Shown here in pieces: positions 7,664 through 16,762 of a stretch of DNA of 64,000 bases. This stretch comes from PALSA-278 sp963760285. GTDB lineage: Bacteria > Acidobacteriota > Terriglobia > Acidiferrales > UBA7541. The stretch spans positions 898,264 to 962,263 of the forward strand of contig CAVXCI010000003.1 in the NCBI GenBank assembly GCA_963760285.1, given 5' to 3'. A program made the translations under genes and the position numbers. Positions within the stretch are counted from its first letter, which is position 1. The number at the start of each line of letters is the position of its first letter. The notes under the pieces were generated by a model. It was not told where the DNA came from. It made no database searches and saw only the letters and a program-made list of their open reading frames with translations.

Positions 7664-10051
7664 TTGACCAGGGAGAAAGATGGCGCGCCGCAAGTTCAAA
7701 CCGCCGAGACGAGGGCGGCGGAGTTGGAGCGCAACTTTGAATTGATTGCCGAGGGACAGCATTTCGAGCCGTTCCAAGTGCTGGGTCCGCATTTTGCCTG
7801 TGACCGCCCGAGTCAATTGGCCATACGGACGTTCAGCCCACACGCGCAGGAGGTCAAAATTCTATGGGGCGATGCGCGCACGCTTCACGCGGCCAGGAAG
7901 GTCCACCCAGCGGGGCTCTTCGAAGCAGTTGTGCCTTTGCCCGGAAACGAAACAAAGCCTGAACTTCCCTCCCCTAACTCCTACCGCCTGCGCTTCCTTT
8001 TTACAGACGGACGGGCGCTGGAGACATTCGATACCTACGCCTTCCCTACAGTGCTGACCGATTTCGACCTGCATTTGATGGGCGAAGGCACGCACTATTT
8101 GAAATATGAAAAATTGGGCGCGCATGAGCGTCATGTGGACGGAATCGCGGGTGTCCATTTCGCCGTTTGGGCGCCCAATGCGCGCCGCGTCAGCGTGGTG
8201 GGCGACTTCAATGGATGGGACGGGCGTATCCACGCCATGCGCAACCGCGGGACAAGCGGCGTTTGGGAAATATTCATTCCGGGCCTTGGCGAAGGACTGG
8301 TCTACAAGTTCGAGGTTCTCTCACAATATGGCGGCCCATCGCAATTGAAGGCCGACCCCTACGCATTTTCGTCGGAGCTGCGCCCGAACACGGCTTCCGT
8401 GGTCCGCAGCCTGGATGGCTATACATGGAATGACGCGCCGTGGGCGGACCGCCGCAAAGAAATGGGCTGGCTTTCCGGTCCTATATCCATCTATGAAGTC
8501 CATCCCGGAGCATGGCGGCGGATGGAGGCGGAGGGGAACCGCTGGCTGACATACCGGGAGCTGGCGGAACAATTATTGCCGTACGTGAAGGAGATGGGCT
8601 TCACGCACATAGAACTGATGCCGGTGATGGAACATCCTTACGACCCTTCCTGGGGCTATCAAACCATTGGCTACTACGCCGTGACCAGCCGCTACGGTTC
8701 GCCGAAGGATTTCATGTACTTTGTGGACCGCTGCCATCAGGAAGGCATCGGAGTGATTCTGGACTGGACCCCGGCGCACTTCCCCCGCGATGCGCACGGA
8801 CTGGCATTCTTCGATGGGACGCATCTCTACGAACACGCTGACCCTCGCCGCGGAGCGCATCCGGACTGGGGTACGCTGGTATTCAATTACGGCCGCAATG
8901 AAGTACAAAATTTCCTGATTTCCAATGCTCTCTTCTGGGTGGACAAGTTTCACGCCGACGGCCTCCGCGTGGATGCGGTGGCGTCCATGCTTTATCTGGA
9001 TTACTCGCGCAAAGCCGGTGAATGGGTTCCCAACCAGCGCGGCGGCCGGGAGAACCTGGAAGCGGTCACGTTTCTGCGCCGGCTGAACGAAGTGATTCAT
9101 GATCGCCATCCTGGAAGCCTGATGATCGCCGAGGAATCCACGGCATGGCCGGCGGTGACGCAGCCGGTCTACGCCGGAGGCCTGGGTTTCGATTTGAAAT
9201 GGAACATGGGCTGGATGAACGACACCCTGCGCTACATAGCACGCGATCCCATCCATCGGCGTTTTCATCACAACGAAATTACATTTTCCATGGTGTACGC
9301 CTTCAGTGAAAATTTCGTCCTGCCCTTCTCGCACGATGAGGTGGTGCATGGGAAGCATTCGCTGCTCTCCAAGATGCCAGGAGACGAATGGCGGCAGTTC
9401 GCAAATTTGCGTCTGCTCTTCGGATGGCAATTTGCGCACCCCGGAAAAAAACTTCTCTTCATGGGCAGCGAGCTGGCCTCCCGTCATGAATGGTCGGAAT
9501 CGAGCGGGTTGGAATGGAGGCTGACGGAATCGCCCCCGCACGCGGAAATTCAAAAATTGCTGAAGGATTTGAACCATCTCTATTCGGAAGAACCGGCCCT
9601 GCATCAAGTGGAGTTCGATTGGGAAGGATTTCGTTGGCTGGATGCCAGCGATTCCGATAACAGTGTTTTCAGCTTCCTCCGGCGGGCACGAGATCCTCTG
9701 GATTTCCTTGTGGTTGTGGCCAGCTTCTCTCCCGTAGTTCGGGATGGCTATCGCGTGGGCGTGCCCAAACCCGGGCATTACGTTGAAGTATTGAACACGG
9801 ATTCCCTCCACTATGGCGGGAGCAACGTGGGCAATCTGGGGGCCATCGAGTCAGAAGAAGTCCCCTGGAACGGGCAGCCGCATTCGCTAAGACTGCGAAT
9901 TCCGCCACTCGGTGTTCTCTTTCTGCGCCTGCAAACGCGCCAATTCGAAAAACCAGGGACAGCCCGGAAGGTCATGCCGTCCGCTGAAACGCTGGATGAG
10001 TCCGCATCCGCCACGCAGCCCGCCGCGCGGACTGCTCCAGATAAATCGTAG
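7664..10051 (+). CDS. glgB: 1,4-alpha-glucan branching enzyme (GH13)
   Basis: A 795-residue enzyme that cuts alpha-1,4 chains of glycogen and rejoins them as alpha-1,6 branches. It has an N-terminal CBM48-type domain (about 115-215; VHFAVWAPNARRVSVVGDFN) and a GH13 barrel with nucleophile Asp in DGLRVDAVASML, acid/base Glu in MIAEESTAWP and transition-state Asp in PFSHDEVVHGKHS, then the C-terminal beta domain. Length fits the family once the extra N-terminal module is counted. The start is a TTG directly preceded by CGGAGGAG, a strong ribosome site. No other glycogen genes are adjacent. Confidence 0.95.
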   Translation: MTREKDGAPQVQTAETRAAELERNFELIAEGQHFEPFQVLGPHFACDRPSQLAIRTFSPHAQEVKILWGDARTLHAARKVHPAGLFEAVVPLPGNETKPELPSPNSYRLRFLFTDGRALETFDTYAFPTVLTDFDLHLMGEGTHYLKYEKLGAHERHVDGIAGVHFAVWAPNARRVSVVGDFNGWDGRIHAMRNRGTSGVWEIFIPGLGEGLVYKFEVLSQYGGPSQLKADPYAFSSELRPNTASVVRSLDGYTWNDAPWADRRKEMGWLSGPISIYEVHPGAWRRMEAEGNRWLTYRELAEQLLPYVKEMGFTHIELMPVMEHPYDPSWGYQTIGYYAVTSRYGSPKDFMYFVDRCHQEGIGVILDWTPAHFPRDAHGLAFFDGTHLYEHADPRRGAHPDWGTLVFNYGRNEVQNFLISNALFWVDKFHADGLRVDAVASMLYLDYSRKAGEWVPNQRGGRENLEAVTFLRRLNEVIHDRHPGSLMIAEESTAWPAVTQPVYAGGLGFDLKWNMGWMNDTLRYIARDPIHRRFHHNEITFSMVYAFSENFVLPFSHDEVVHGKHSLLSKMPGDEWRQFANLRLLFGWQFAHPGKKLLFMGSELASRHEWSESSGLEWRLTESPPHAEIQKLLKDLNHLYSEEPALHQVEFDWEGFRWLDASDSDNSVFSFLRRARDPLDFLVVVASFSPVVRDGYRVGVPKPGHYVEVLNTDSLHYGGSNVGNLGAIESEEVPWNGQPHSLRLRIPPLGVLFLRLQTRQFEKPGTARKVMPSAETLDESASATQPAARTAPDKS

Positions 10052-10135
10052 CCCGCCCTCGAATCATGATTTTCCCGGAACATTGCCGGGCGCCTTGCGT
10101 ACCTCAAATCAGCACATGAGCCAGGGAGGTGTATC

Positions 10136-10690
10136 GTGCGAAAACTAACGATGTGTTTGGCGGCGCTGCTGGGATTTGCGGCAGTGGTGCAGGCGGCCGG
10201 GCCAGAGCGCTGGCTGCACGTAAGAGTCGTGGACGGCGGAGAGGGCGAAACGGTGAATGTGAACGTCCCGCTCTCCATGGCCGAGAAAGTGCTGCCCGCC
10301 ATTAACGAGCACAACTTTCACAATGGCAAGGTCAACGTTGGCGATATGCACATGGAGGATGTGAATCTTCCCATGCTGCTGGAGGCCATTCGTACCGCCC
10401 CGGACAACGAGTTTGTTACCGTGCAGGGCAAAGGTGAGGATGTGCGCGTGGCCAAACAACGCGGCAACCTTGTAATCCACGTCATGGAACCAGGCAAGGA
10501 CGGGGAGCACGTGGATATTTCCGTACCCATGCGAGTGGTGAGTGCAATGGTGGCACAGGGCGCCAACGAACTGGATCTGAATGCGGCAGTGCGCGAGCTG
10601 GAACAACTGGGAGACACCACGCTGGTGACGGTGGAAGAAGCTTCGCATAGCGTCCACATCTGGATTGATTCGCGCAACTCGGCCGATTAG
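10136..10690 (+). CDS. secreted protein with two internal repeats, unknown function
   Basis: A 184-residue protein with a signal peptide ending at VVQAAG. After it the same beta-rich unit appears twice: LHVRVVDGG-x-GETVNVNVPLSMA (residues about 26-50) and LVIHVMEPGKDGEHVDISVPM (about 115-140). I do not recognise a named domain. It starts at GTG 10136 after GGGAGG and is followed 15 bases later by a gene that carries a third copy of the unit, so the two are probably one operon encoding envelope proteins. Function unknown. Confidence 0.7.
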   Translation: MRKLTMCLAALLGFAAVVQAAGPERWLHVRVVDGGEGETVNVNVPLSMAEKVLPAINEHNFHNGKVNVGDMHMEDVNLPMLLEAIRTAPDNEFVTVQGKGEDVRVAKQRGNLVIHVMEPGKDGEHVDISVPMRVVSAMVAQGANELDLNAAVRELEQLGDTTLVTVEEASHSVHIWIDSRNSAD

Positions 10691-10704
10691 GGACGGAGAA
10701 CCCC

Positions 10705-11139
10705 ATGACAATCTGGGAAAAGGCTCTGTGGACCGTCGGGGGAATCGCGCTAATGGGGTGCCTGCTGACCGCGTGGGACGGCGTGATCAACGTGTACGTG
10801 GTGGAAAAAGAGGCCGGCGGGCATCATTTTCATTTTGTCGTGCCGGGAATTCTGGCGCCTGTAACGCTGCGTCTGATTCCGGCCCGGTATTTTCGTGATG
10901 CAGGCAATCAGGTTCGCCCATGGTTACCGGTGATACGCGCGACTTCGGACGCACTCGCTGAAATTCCCAACACGGTGCTGGTAGAAGTGGCGGATCCGCA
11001 TTCCCACGTAGTGGTTCGCACGCATAGCCATTCGCTCGTCGCGGATGTAAACGATGATGAGGAAGATGTGCATGTTTCGATCCCGATTCGCGTGTTGCGC
11101 GGCAGTATGGAAATTATCGCGGACAAACAAGCGGAATGA
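10705..11139 (+). CDS. membrane-anchored protein related to the upstream gene, unknown function
   Basis: A 144-residue protein with one N-terminal transmembrane segment (ALWTVGGIALMGCLLTAWDG) and a histidine-rich stretch HHFHFVV and HSHVVVRTHSHS. The C-terminal part DVNDDEEDVHVSIPIRVLRG resembles the repeat unit of the preceding gene. A GGAG lies just upstream of the ATG. The histidine-rich loop might bind metal, but that is only a guess. Confidence 0.65.
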   Translation: MTIWEKALWTVGGIALMGCLLTAWDGVINVYVVEKEAGGHHFHFVVPGILAPVTLRLIPARYFRDAGNQVRPWLPVIRATSDALAEIPNTVLVEVADPHSHVVVRTHSHSLVADVNDDEEDVHVSIPIRVLRGSMEIIADKQAE

Positions 11140-11230
11140 ATGCGGCGGGAAATTGGATCAAACACGTCAGCAGAAACAAGAGACCGGCGGTCCTGCGACG
11201 GGGCGTCGGCCTCAACAAAGAACAAACCTG

Positions 11231-11908
11231 CTACTGTTGCGGCGGTTGCTGTGGAGGGCGCATGCCCATCATACCCATGGGATTGAAGGGCTGCGGCGTG
11301 CCGGTGATCTTGTCCTTGACGTCCTTGTCCACGCTCACCAGAACAATGGCGGTGCCGTCTTTCGTAGTTGATTTCACCATCGCCATGGGCGCAACATCCG
11401 TGGAAATCCAAGTATTGGATTGGCCGTCGGCGCTCTGCCAGTGCTCGGTGACAAAAGTTCCGGCCGGCACGGTGATGGTTTCCTTGCCCAAATCCTTCCC
11501 CTGCTTTCGGACATCACCCAGGTGCGAAGTGGGGCGACTTTGAATCATCTGCGAGGGCATCTCCATGGGAGCCTGTCCTGGAGCTTGCATAATTGTGCGG
11601 ACAGCATGGGATTCATCGCCATCGTGAACGATCAATGACTTGGTCACCATGGTCCCACGTCCGGTATCCATGGTCATTTCCATCCAGTAAGCGTCCTTGC
11701 CATCCACGGACTCTTTCCCGACGATAGCCCATTCCATCTGCTTTTTGTCGCCGCCAGCGCGGGTAACTTCGTACACGGCACCGGTTCCGACGACCGGATT
11801 CCAAAACCCCTTCATGGCAGACATCGGTATCATGCCCTGGGCCATCAGTGGGCCAGCGGACATAATCCCCATAAGAGCAATTGCCGAAAAACGTGCCGTT
11901 CGTTTCAT
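11231..11908 (-). CDS. secreted hypothetical protein, Met/Pro-rich tail
   Basis: A 225-residue protein with a signal peptide (SAIALMGIMSAGPLMAQ). The mature part reads as beta-strands, with GTGAVYEVTRAG and TITVPAGTFVTEHWQS, reminiscent of DUF3108/DUF4412-type periplasmic proteins. It ends in a short Pro-Gln-Met tail (MGMMGMRPPQQPPQQ). The ATG at 11908 follows GGAGG. It is convergent with the preceding plus-strand pair and lies downstream of the three-gene tandem family. No catalytic motif is visible. Confidence 0.65.
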   Translation of the reverse strand: MKRTARFSAIALMGIMSAGPLMAQGMIPMSAMKGFWNPVVGTGAVYEVTRAGGDKKQMEWAIVGKESVDGKDAYWMEMTMDTGRGTMVTKSLIVHDGDESHAVRTIMQAPGQAPMEMPSQMIQSRPTSHLGDVRKQGKDLGKETITVPAGTFVTEHWQSADGQSNTWISTDVAPMAMVKSTTKDGTAIVLVSVDKDVKDKITGTPQPFNPMGMMGMRPPQQPPQQ

Positions 11909-11948
11909 CCGACTGCCTCCATTTTTTCCCGAACCGGGTTCCGACAGT

Positions 11949-12743
11949 TTATAAATCAGGCCCCTGTTTGTCCACCATCTTCGCCGCGTCAAAACTCGTC
12001 TCTATCTTTGCGGCGGGAAGCTTGCAGGTGAATTGAATGGTTTTCTCATCGTCCGGGATGACCGGCTGGCCAGTAGCCGATTGCCGGGGAAAAAGGAAGA
12101 CTATCGCGCTGGTATTTCTTCCGTCTTCGGAGCGCTGAATCTGGACGTCCGTTGCCGCAATCTTCTGTTTTGTCTTTTTCAGCGTCAGCCAGGCGTCGTC
12201 CTTCAGCTGAACTTCCTTCAAGCCATCGAACGGAGTCATATTCGTTCCGGCGACCAGAATCGCGTATTGCGACTCCGGCTGATCCAATAACTTCCGCGCG
12301 TCCTCCTCCTTGAACTTACCGGAGATAATTGCGCCGCGAATCATGGCCTCGCGGAGTGTGCGCGAGGAGACCCACCGCACGATGAAGCGGGCGTTCGGGG
12401 ATGGTGAACCTCCGGAATCCTGCGCGCGGGGATCGGCGTCAATATCAGCACGTGCGATTCCGTGCGGTGCGGCCGTCCCCCCGGTGGGCATGTTGGGATC
12501 GAGTTGCACGGGCGCACTCCCGGCCATCCAGGAAAGACTGACCGCGACGGGATGCGACCAAGGCGAATCCATGAGCGCCCTTTTAACGTCAGCGTCCGTC
12601 CACTGCTGGTAGGGCTTCTCCTTCCACGGTTCATCCCCTCCAGCGAAGACCCGGGACACGGGAACGAGCACCAGGAGAAACATGAGAGCCGCCCAGGTTC
12701 CGCCGCCGCGCGGATGGCGCGGCACTGGACCGCGCAATTTCAT
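11949..12743 (-). CDS. tandem secreted family member 3, unknown function
   Basis: A 264-residue protein with a signal peptide and an N-terminal PWKEKPYQQWTDADV motif shared with the next two upstream genes. All three also share a C-terminal FDxxKM-x-DxxGxDL ending and a middle RW/WSSRTxREA segment. It starts at ATG 12743, overlapping the TGA of the gene upstream by one base (TGATG), so translation is probably coupled. The family is typical of Acidobacteria, function unknown; it lacks the GWxTD motif that a superficially similar family carries. Confidence 0.7.
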   Translation of the reverse strand: MKLRGPVPRHPRGGGTWAALMFLLVLVPVSRVFAGGDEPWKEKPYQQWTDADVKRALMDSPWSHPVAVSLSWMAGSAPVQLDPNMPTGGTAAPHGIARADIDADPRAQDSGGSPSPNARFIVRWVSSRTLREAMIRGAIISGKFKEEDARKLLDQPESQYAILVAGTNMTPFDGLKEVQLKDDAWLTLKKTKQKIAATDVQIQRSEDGRNTSAIVFLFPRQSATGQPVIPDDEKTIQFTCKLPAAKIETSFDAAKMVDKQGPDL

Positions 12744-13492
12744 CAAAGGTCCAGCCCCTTCGAGTCGCGCATTTTCGATGGGTCAAACACTGCCTGTAAC
12801 GAACTGGGCCCCAGCTTGCAGTTAAAGCTCACGGACTTGGTATCGGCCGGGATGACGGGGGAACCATCCACCTTCTTCATCGGAAAAGTGAAAACAACAC
12901 GGTCAACCAAATTGCCATTCTTTTCATTGCGAATGTACTCGATCTTCGTGGGGAACACTTTATCCTTGGACCCTTTTATTTCAAGCCATGCAAGGCTGGC
13001 GTATTCTTTCTCGCTTTTCCTGTCGAACGGTACCATGTCCTTCCCCTGAAGAAGGACTTCGTAGTTTTCTTCCGGAGCGCTTACATAGTTTTCGGCCTGC
13101 TGGGGATCCCCGTTGTTGGTGAGAACATTGAGCCGAGCAATGGCGGATCGAATCGTCCGAGAAGAAGACCAAAACACCGCGAATTCGACCGGGCCGCCCC
13201 GCGCCATCTCCGCGTCGGCGTGGACCCCGGATATGGAGTTCACGTAGTCCGGACTAAGCCCGGAGGCCCCAGCCACGCTCTTCATCTCTGCAGGAGAAAG
13301 TCCGGGCCACGTTTGATCCACCTGAACGGTTCTCTCCCAAGGAGACGCCTGCATCACCTTCGCGATGTCCTTCTGATCCCACTGCTGATAGGGCTTGCTG
13401 TTCCAGGGATCGCCCCCGCCGGCCCACACCAGGGCACCCAGCGCGAATATCGCCATGACCGTCAGAATCCGGCCGCTATTCCTGTAACACAT
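12743..13492 (-). CDS. tandem secreted family member 2, unknown function
   Basis: A 249-residue protein with a hydrophobic leader (LTVMAIFALGALVWAGGG) and the family motif PWNSKPYQQWDQKDIAKVM. The middle carries VEFAVFWSSSRTIRSAIARL and the end reads FDPSKMRDSKGLDL. An AGGAGAAG lies upstream of ATG 13492. It is coupled to member 3. The shared architecture suggests a gene duplication series; each copy differs most between the leader and the WSS motif. Confidence 0.7.
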   Translation of the reverse strand: MCYRNSGRILTVMAIFALGALVWAGGGDPWNSKPYQQWDQKDIAKVMQASPWERTVQVDQTWPGLSPAEMKSVAGASGLSPDYVNSISGVHADAEMARGGPVEFAVFWSSSRTIRSAIARLNVLTNNGDPQQAENYVSAPEENYEVLLQGKDMVPFDRKSEKEYASLAWLEIKGSKDKVFPTKIEYIRNEKNGNLVDRVVFTFPMKKVDGSPVIPADTKSVSFNCKLGPSSLQAVFDPSKMRDSKGLDL

Positions 13493-13728
13493 ATGAATTC
13501 TTCTCCTGACTCTTATGAATGTTCAGCGGAAACCGTCTGTCTCAATTCGTTCCGCGCCCGGATGAAACGCGCGGGCTCTCACAACCGTGAAGCCTGCGAA
13601 TCGCACCTTGCCCCGTACGCGCGGGCTAGACCTCCAGTATGCCGCGAGCAGTTTCAGAAATGCAAACGGCCATTTTCGCGCGTGTACCCGGGCAAAAATG
13701 GCCGTCCAAGACAAAACAGGATCTGCTG

Positions 13729-14481
13729 TTAGAGATCGACGCCCTGTTTATCCACCATCTTGGTGACATCAAATCCGGTGATGATGTTGCCATCTCCGAC
13801 GTGTGCGTAAAAATCCACGCGTTTCTCGCCCGGCGGAATCGTAGGAGAACCCGAAGCGTTCTTCAGGGGAAAATGGAAGATGGCCGCGGAGACGCGTCCA
13901 TTGGAATCGCGCGTGTACTCCACCCGCGAGGGCGGGATCTTTTCCTTGTTGGACTTCAACTGGATGTAGACAGTAGTCATGAAGCTCTGCTCGGTGCGCT
14001 GGTCAAAAATGGACATGTCCGCGCCGTGTACCATGATTTCATAGTCGCCGGGTCCCGCAGCCACCTGGCTCTTGGCGACATCTTCGGTTTCCCTTCCGAG
14101 CAACACGGAGCGCTGGGCAGCCGCTTCGCGGACCGTCTTTGCAGACCACCAGACCACGACATAAGTTTTTGGCGCGCGGGGGTCGTTTAACGTCTGCTCA
14201 TGTTCACCTGGAAGGACAGTTCCCACACCGCTGGCGCCAGCCGTTCCTGAGCCACCTTCACCAACCACGGCGCCTGAGCTACCCAGATTCTCATTGCCTT
14301 GAAGATGGAGCGTTCCTCCGACATTCGGAATCACTTTGGCCCACGGAGAACCCTGGAGAATCTCCAGGACGTCCTTTTGGTCCCATTGATCATAGGGCTT
14401 GGTCTTCCAAGGCTCGCCACCGGCGATAATCAGCCCGGCGGCCATAAGGATCAGGGAGCCCGCTGTGAGGTGCTTTTTCAT
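13729..14481 (-). CDS. tandem secreted family member 1, unknown function
   Basis: A 250-residue protein with leader HLTAGSLILMAAGLIIAGG, the motif PWKTKPYDQWDQKDVLEIL, a Gly-rich insert around residues 75-95, the segment YVVVWWSAKTVREAAAQR and the ending FDVTKMVDKQGVDL. GGAGGA sits 4 bases before the ATG at 14481, which is why the upstream in-frame TTG was not used. It is separated by 236 bases from member 2, so it may have its own transcript. Confidence 0.7.
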   Translation of the reverse strand: MKKHLTAGSLILMAAGLIIAGGEPWKTKPYDQWDQKDVLEILQGSPWAKVIPNVGGTLHLQGNENLGSSGAVVGEGGSGTAGASGVGTVLPGEHEQTLNDPRAPKTYVVVWWSAKTVREAAAQRSVLLGRETEDVAKSQVAAGPGDYEIMVHGADMSIFDQRTEQSFMTTVYIQLKSNKEKIPPSRVEYTRDSNGRVSAAIFHFPLKNASGSPTIPPGEKRVDFYAHVGDGNIITGFDVTKMVDKQGVDL

Positions 14482-14526
14482 TTCGTCCTCCAATAGATTA
14501 TTACTTTAGCGCGGCTGTAACTCAAA

Positions 14527-15543
14527 CTACTGATGCCGCAACCGGCGGGATCGTTCCGCCCGCACAATTTTTTCGATGCGATATACCGGCTTTTCGTTCG
14601 CCTCGAAATATGTGCGCATCATCAGTTCGCCCAAGAGGCCGACGGCCAGCAGCTGCACTCCGAAGAGAATCATCATCATGCCCAGTACCATCAGGGGTCC
14701 GTGCTGCGCGAAGAGGTCAAAATCCATGCCATAACGGATCTTCTCACCGAAGAGAAACAGCATAATTCCCCCGCCGCCCACCATTCCGGCTAAACCCGTG
14801 GGGCCAAAAAAGTGAAGGGGCCGGCTCATATAGCGGATAAGGAATCGGATGGTAAGCAGGTCAAACATCACGCGAAATGTCCGCGAAATGCCATAATGCG
14901 ATTTTCCGGCGGGCCGCTCGATGTTGTTGATGGGGACTTCCACAACCCTGGCGCCATTCCAGGCGGCCAGCGCGGGAATAAAGCGGTGCAATTCTCCATA
15001 GAGGCGAATGTCTTTGATGGTATCCCGGCGGTAGGCCTTGAACGTAGTCCCGAAATCGTGGATGTTCACACCGGAGAGGCGGGCCATCAACCAGTTGGCG
15101 ATACGGGAGGGAAGTCGGCGGAGCAGAAAATTGTCCACGCGCTTGCTCCGCCAGCCGCTTACGATGTCCGCATCGCTGGCCTCCATCATATCAAGGAGTA
15201 CGGGGATTTCCGCCGGATTGTGCTGCAGGTCGCCGTCCATGGAAAGAATGATGTCCCCCGAGGCATAGTCGAAGCCCGCCGCCAAGGCCACGGTCTGACC
15301 GTAATTGCGCTTTAGGCGCACCGCCACAACGCGTGGGTCCAGCTCGGCGATGTCGGAAAGAATTTGCGGGGTGGCATCTCCACTGTGATCGTCCACGAAC
15401 ACGAATTCGACAGGTTCGTAGCGGTGGGTCATCACGTCCGAAAGGAGCTGATAAAGCTTCAGGACGCTGTCCTGTTCATCGTGGAAGGGGACCACGATCG
15501 AGTATTTAGGGGGCCTAATTTCCAAGTCTTCCACTCTTCTCAC
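14527..15543 (-). CDS. GT2 glycosyltransferase, polyprenyl-phosphate sugar synthase type
   Basis: A 338-residue membrane glycosyltransferase. The GT-A domain has YSIVVPFHDEQDSV, the nucleotide-binding VFVDDHSGD and the DxD-type SMDGDLQHN, then two C-terminal transmembrane helices (about 245-270 and 280-310), as in ArnC, GtrB and DPMS-like enzymes that move a sugar from a nucleotide donor to undecaprenyl phosphate. It starts at GTG 15543, inside the end of the upstream deacetylase gene (29-base overlap). The pair probably works together on a lipid-linked sugar. Confidence 0.82.
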   Translation of the reverse strand: MRRVEDLEIRPPKYSIVVPFHDEQDSVLKLYQLLSDVMTHRYEPVEFVFVDDHSGDATPQILSDIAELDPRVVAVRLKRNYGQTVALAAGFDYASGDIILSMDGDLQHNPAEIPVLLDMMEASDADIVSGWRSKRVDNFLLRRLPSRIANWLMARLSGVNIHDFGTTFKAYRRDTIKDIRLYGELHRFIPALAAWNGARVVEVPINNIERPAGKSHYGISRTFRVMFDLLTIRFLIRYMSRPLHFFGPTGLAGMVGGGGIMLFLFGEKIRYGMDFDLFAQHGPLMVLGMMMILFGVQLLAVGLLGELMMRTYFEANEKPVYRIEKIVRAERSRRLRHQ

Positions 15544-16408
15544 CCAACTCCCTATAGCTTACCAATTGGACGCTACAACCATTCAGAACGTTGCGCAAAA
15601 TGGGGTTCAAAAGCGCCTCCAATTCAAACTGGCGCTGGTCGGCGAGGCGCGTCCCGGTATCGCGCAGCGCGGCATCGCATTCGCCCGGATGGCACATCAA
15701 TTCCGCTGTTCCATCCGGCAACTCTTCCAACAGGCGGCGTATTCCATCCGCGTTTAAGTAACCAGTGGCAGTGACGCCATAAAAGCGGTCCGGCGAGAGC
15801 AGACTATTTTGTCTTCCGAAGCGATCGAACTTCCATTCCGCGGCGTGGGCCGCAAATGCGCCTATTCGCTGCGCGAACCCCGCGCCGTTGCAACTGCTTC
15901 CGGTGGCATGCCAGATATCGGCCCAGTTTTCAAATGGGCGCCGCCACTTGCGAACGCCGGTCTGCGCCGCGACCTCCGCCAGCGCCTCCATCACCACGGG
16001 ATGGCAATGCGTGTGCTTGTGAGTGTCGTAATGTGTGGGCTCAATGCCCGCACCGCGCATTTTCTGTATTTGCGCCAGCATCTCCCGGGATATCGCCGCC
16101 ACGTCTACGCGGCGCATGGCAATTTTCATTACCAATGCCGGAAGCGAGCGCGGCAGGAGACCATCCTCGTCCGCCAGGGGACCAATCTCCTCGCGCGGCG
16201 CAATGGCATGGCCGCCAACCAGAACCAGATGGCATCCCACTCCGAGGGCCGGATTCGCGGCGGCGAGGCCCACGGCATCGGCAAAGGCCGGCGCGTTGGC
16301 CATTAACGTTGCACTGGTCAGAATTCCCTGCTGAAACGCCCTGATGATTCCGCGATTGACGCCCTCGGTGAGCCCAAAATCATCAGCGTTGACGATCAAC
16401 TGCTTCAT
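15515..16408 (-). CDS. ChbG/YdjC-family carbohydrate deacetylase, HpnK-like
   Basis: A 297-residue protein with the metal-binding motifs of the YdjC fold: NADDFG at the N-terminus, THYDTHKHTHCHP at about 125-137, and MCHPGECD at about 240. The family removes N-acetyl groups from small sugars; HpnK members occur with hopanoid genes, but none are seen here. It overlaps the GT2 gene by 29 bases. I infer deacetylation of a lipid-linked or nucleotide amino sugar. Confidence 0.82.
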   Translation of the reverse strand: MKQLIVNADDFGLTEGVNRGIIRAFQQGILTSATLMANAPAFADAVGLAAANPALGVGCHLVLVGGHAIAPREEIGPLADEDGLLPRSLPALVMKIAMRRVDVAAISREMLAQIQKMRGAGIEPTHYDTHKHTHCHPVVMEALAEVAAQTGVRKWRRPFENWADIWHATGSSCNGAGFAQRIGAFAAHAAEWKFDRFGRQNSLLSPDRFYGVTATGYLNADGIRRLLEELPDGTAELMCHPGECDAALRDTGTRLADQRQFELEALLNPILRNVLNGCSVQLVSYRELGEKSGRLGN

Positions 16409-16762
16409 CTTCCAGGCCGGGGGCTCCCTCGGGAAATTGAATCATACCATGTGATTGCGCGGACAAAGCGGCGATGGGTTCCAGCCGGGCATGAGTGCCG
16501 TGTTGTCAGCACGATGGAGGCAAGTCAAACGTACGCCGCGCGCAATGCTGCTCCGGAGTTTTCAACAGTTCTGTTGAAAACCTTGTGGAAATCACCCCAT
16601 TTGGATTGTTAACACCGCATGAATGAAACTCTTAGTGCTCTTTGCACAAACATGGGGCAAATCCGAAATGCGAGAGCGGCCATGCTGTGTTTTTCGCACG
16701 CGACTGATGCTGCAGAAATAATTCCGCGCGCGCGCCGGGCACTGAACGGCGCAAGAATCACG
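16409..16762. other. intergenic region without a recognised gene
   Basis: About 350 bases between two minus-strand genes. It holds a perfect inverted repeat (16558-16581) and nothing else I can identify; the short open frame on the plus strand at 16619 lacks a ribosome site and is the complement of the carboxypeptidase-regulatory-like gene for most of its length. Confidence 0.5.
16558..16581. repeat. perfect 11-bp inverted repeat with 2-base loop
   Basis: GTTTTCAACAG, TT, CTGTTGAAAAC. It is followed by CTTGTGGAAAT rather than a T-run, so it is not a typical rho-independent terminator. It lies upstream of the deacetylase/GT2 operon and could be an operator or a structured leader. Confidence 0.6.

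Noticed and set aside
8573..9811. 412-codon minus-strand frame opposite glgB
   Set aside because: The glgB frame has all GH13 catalytic motifs and a strong ribosome site; the reverse frame has none.
16558..16600. Possible replication-origin-like sequence (TTTCCACAAGGTTTTCAACAG on the minus strand)
   Set aside because: It resembles sequences near dnaA in other bacteria, but no dnaA, dnaN or cluster of good DnaA boxes is nearby; only one weak box-like match is seen. It is kept only as an inverted repeat.
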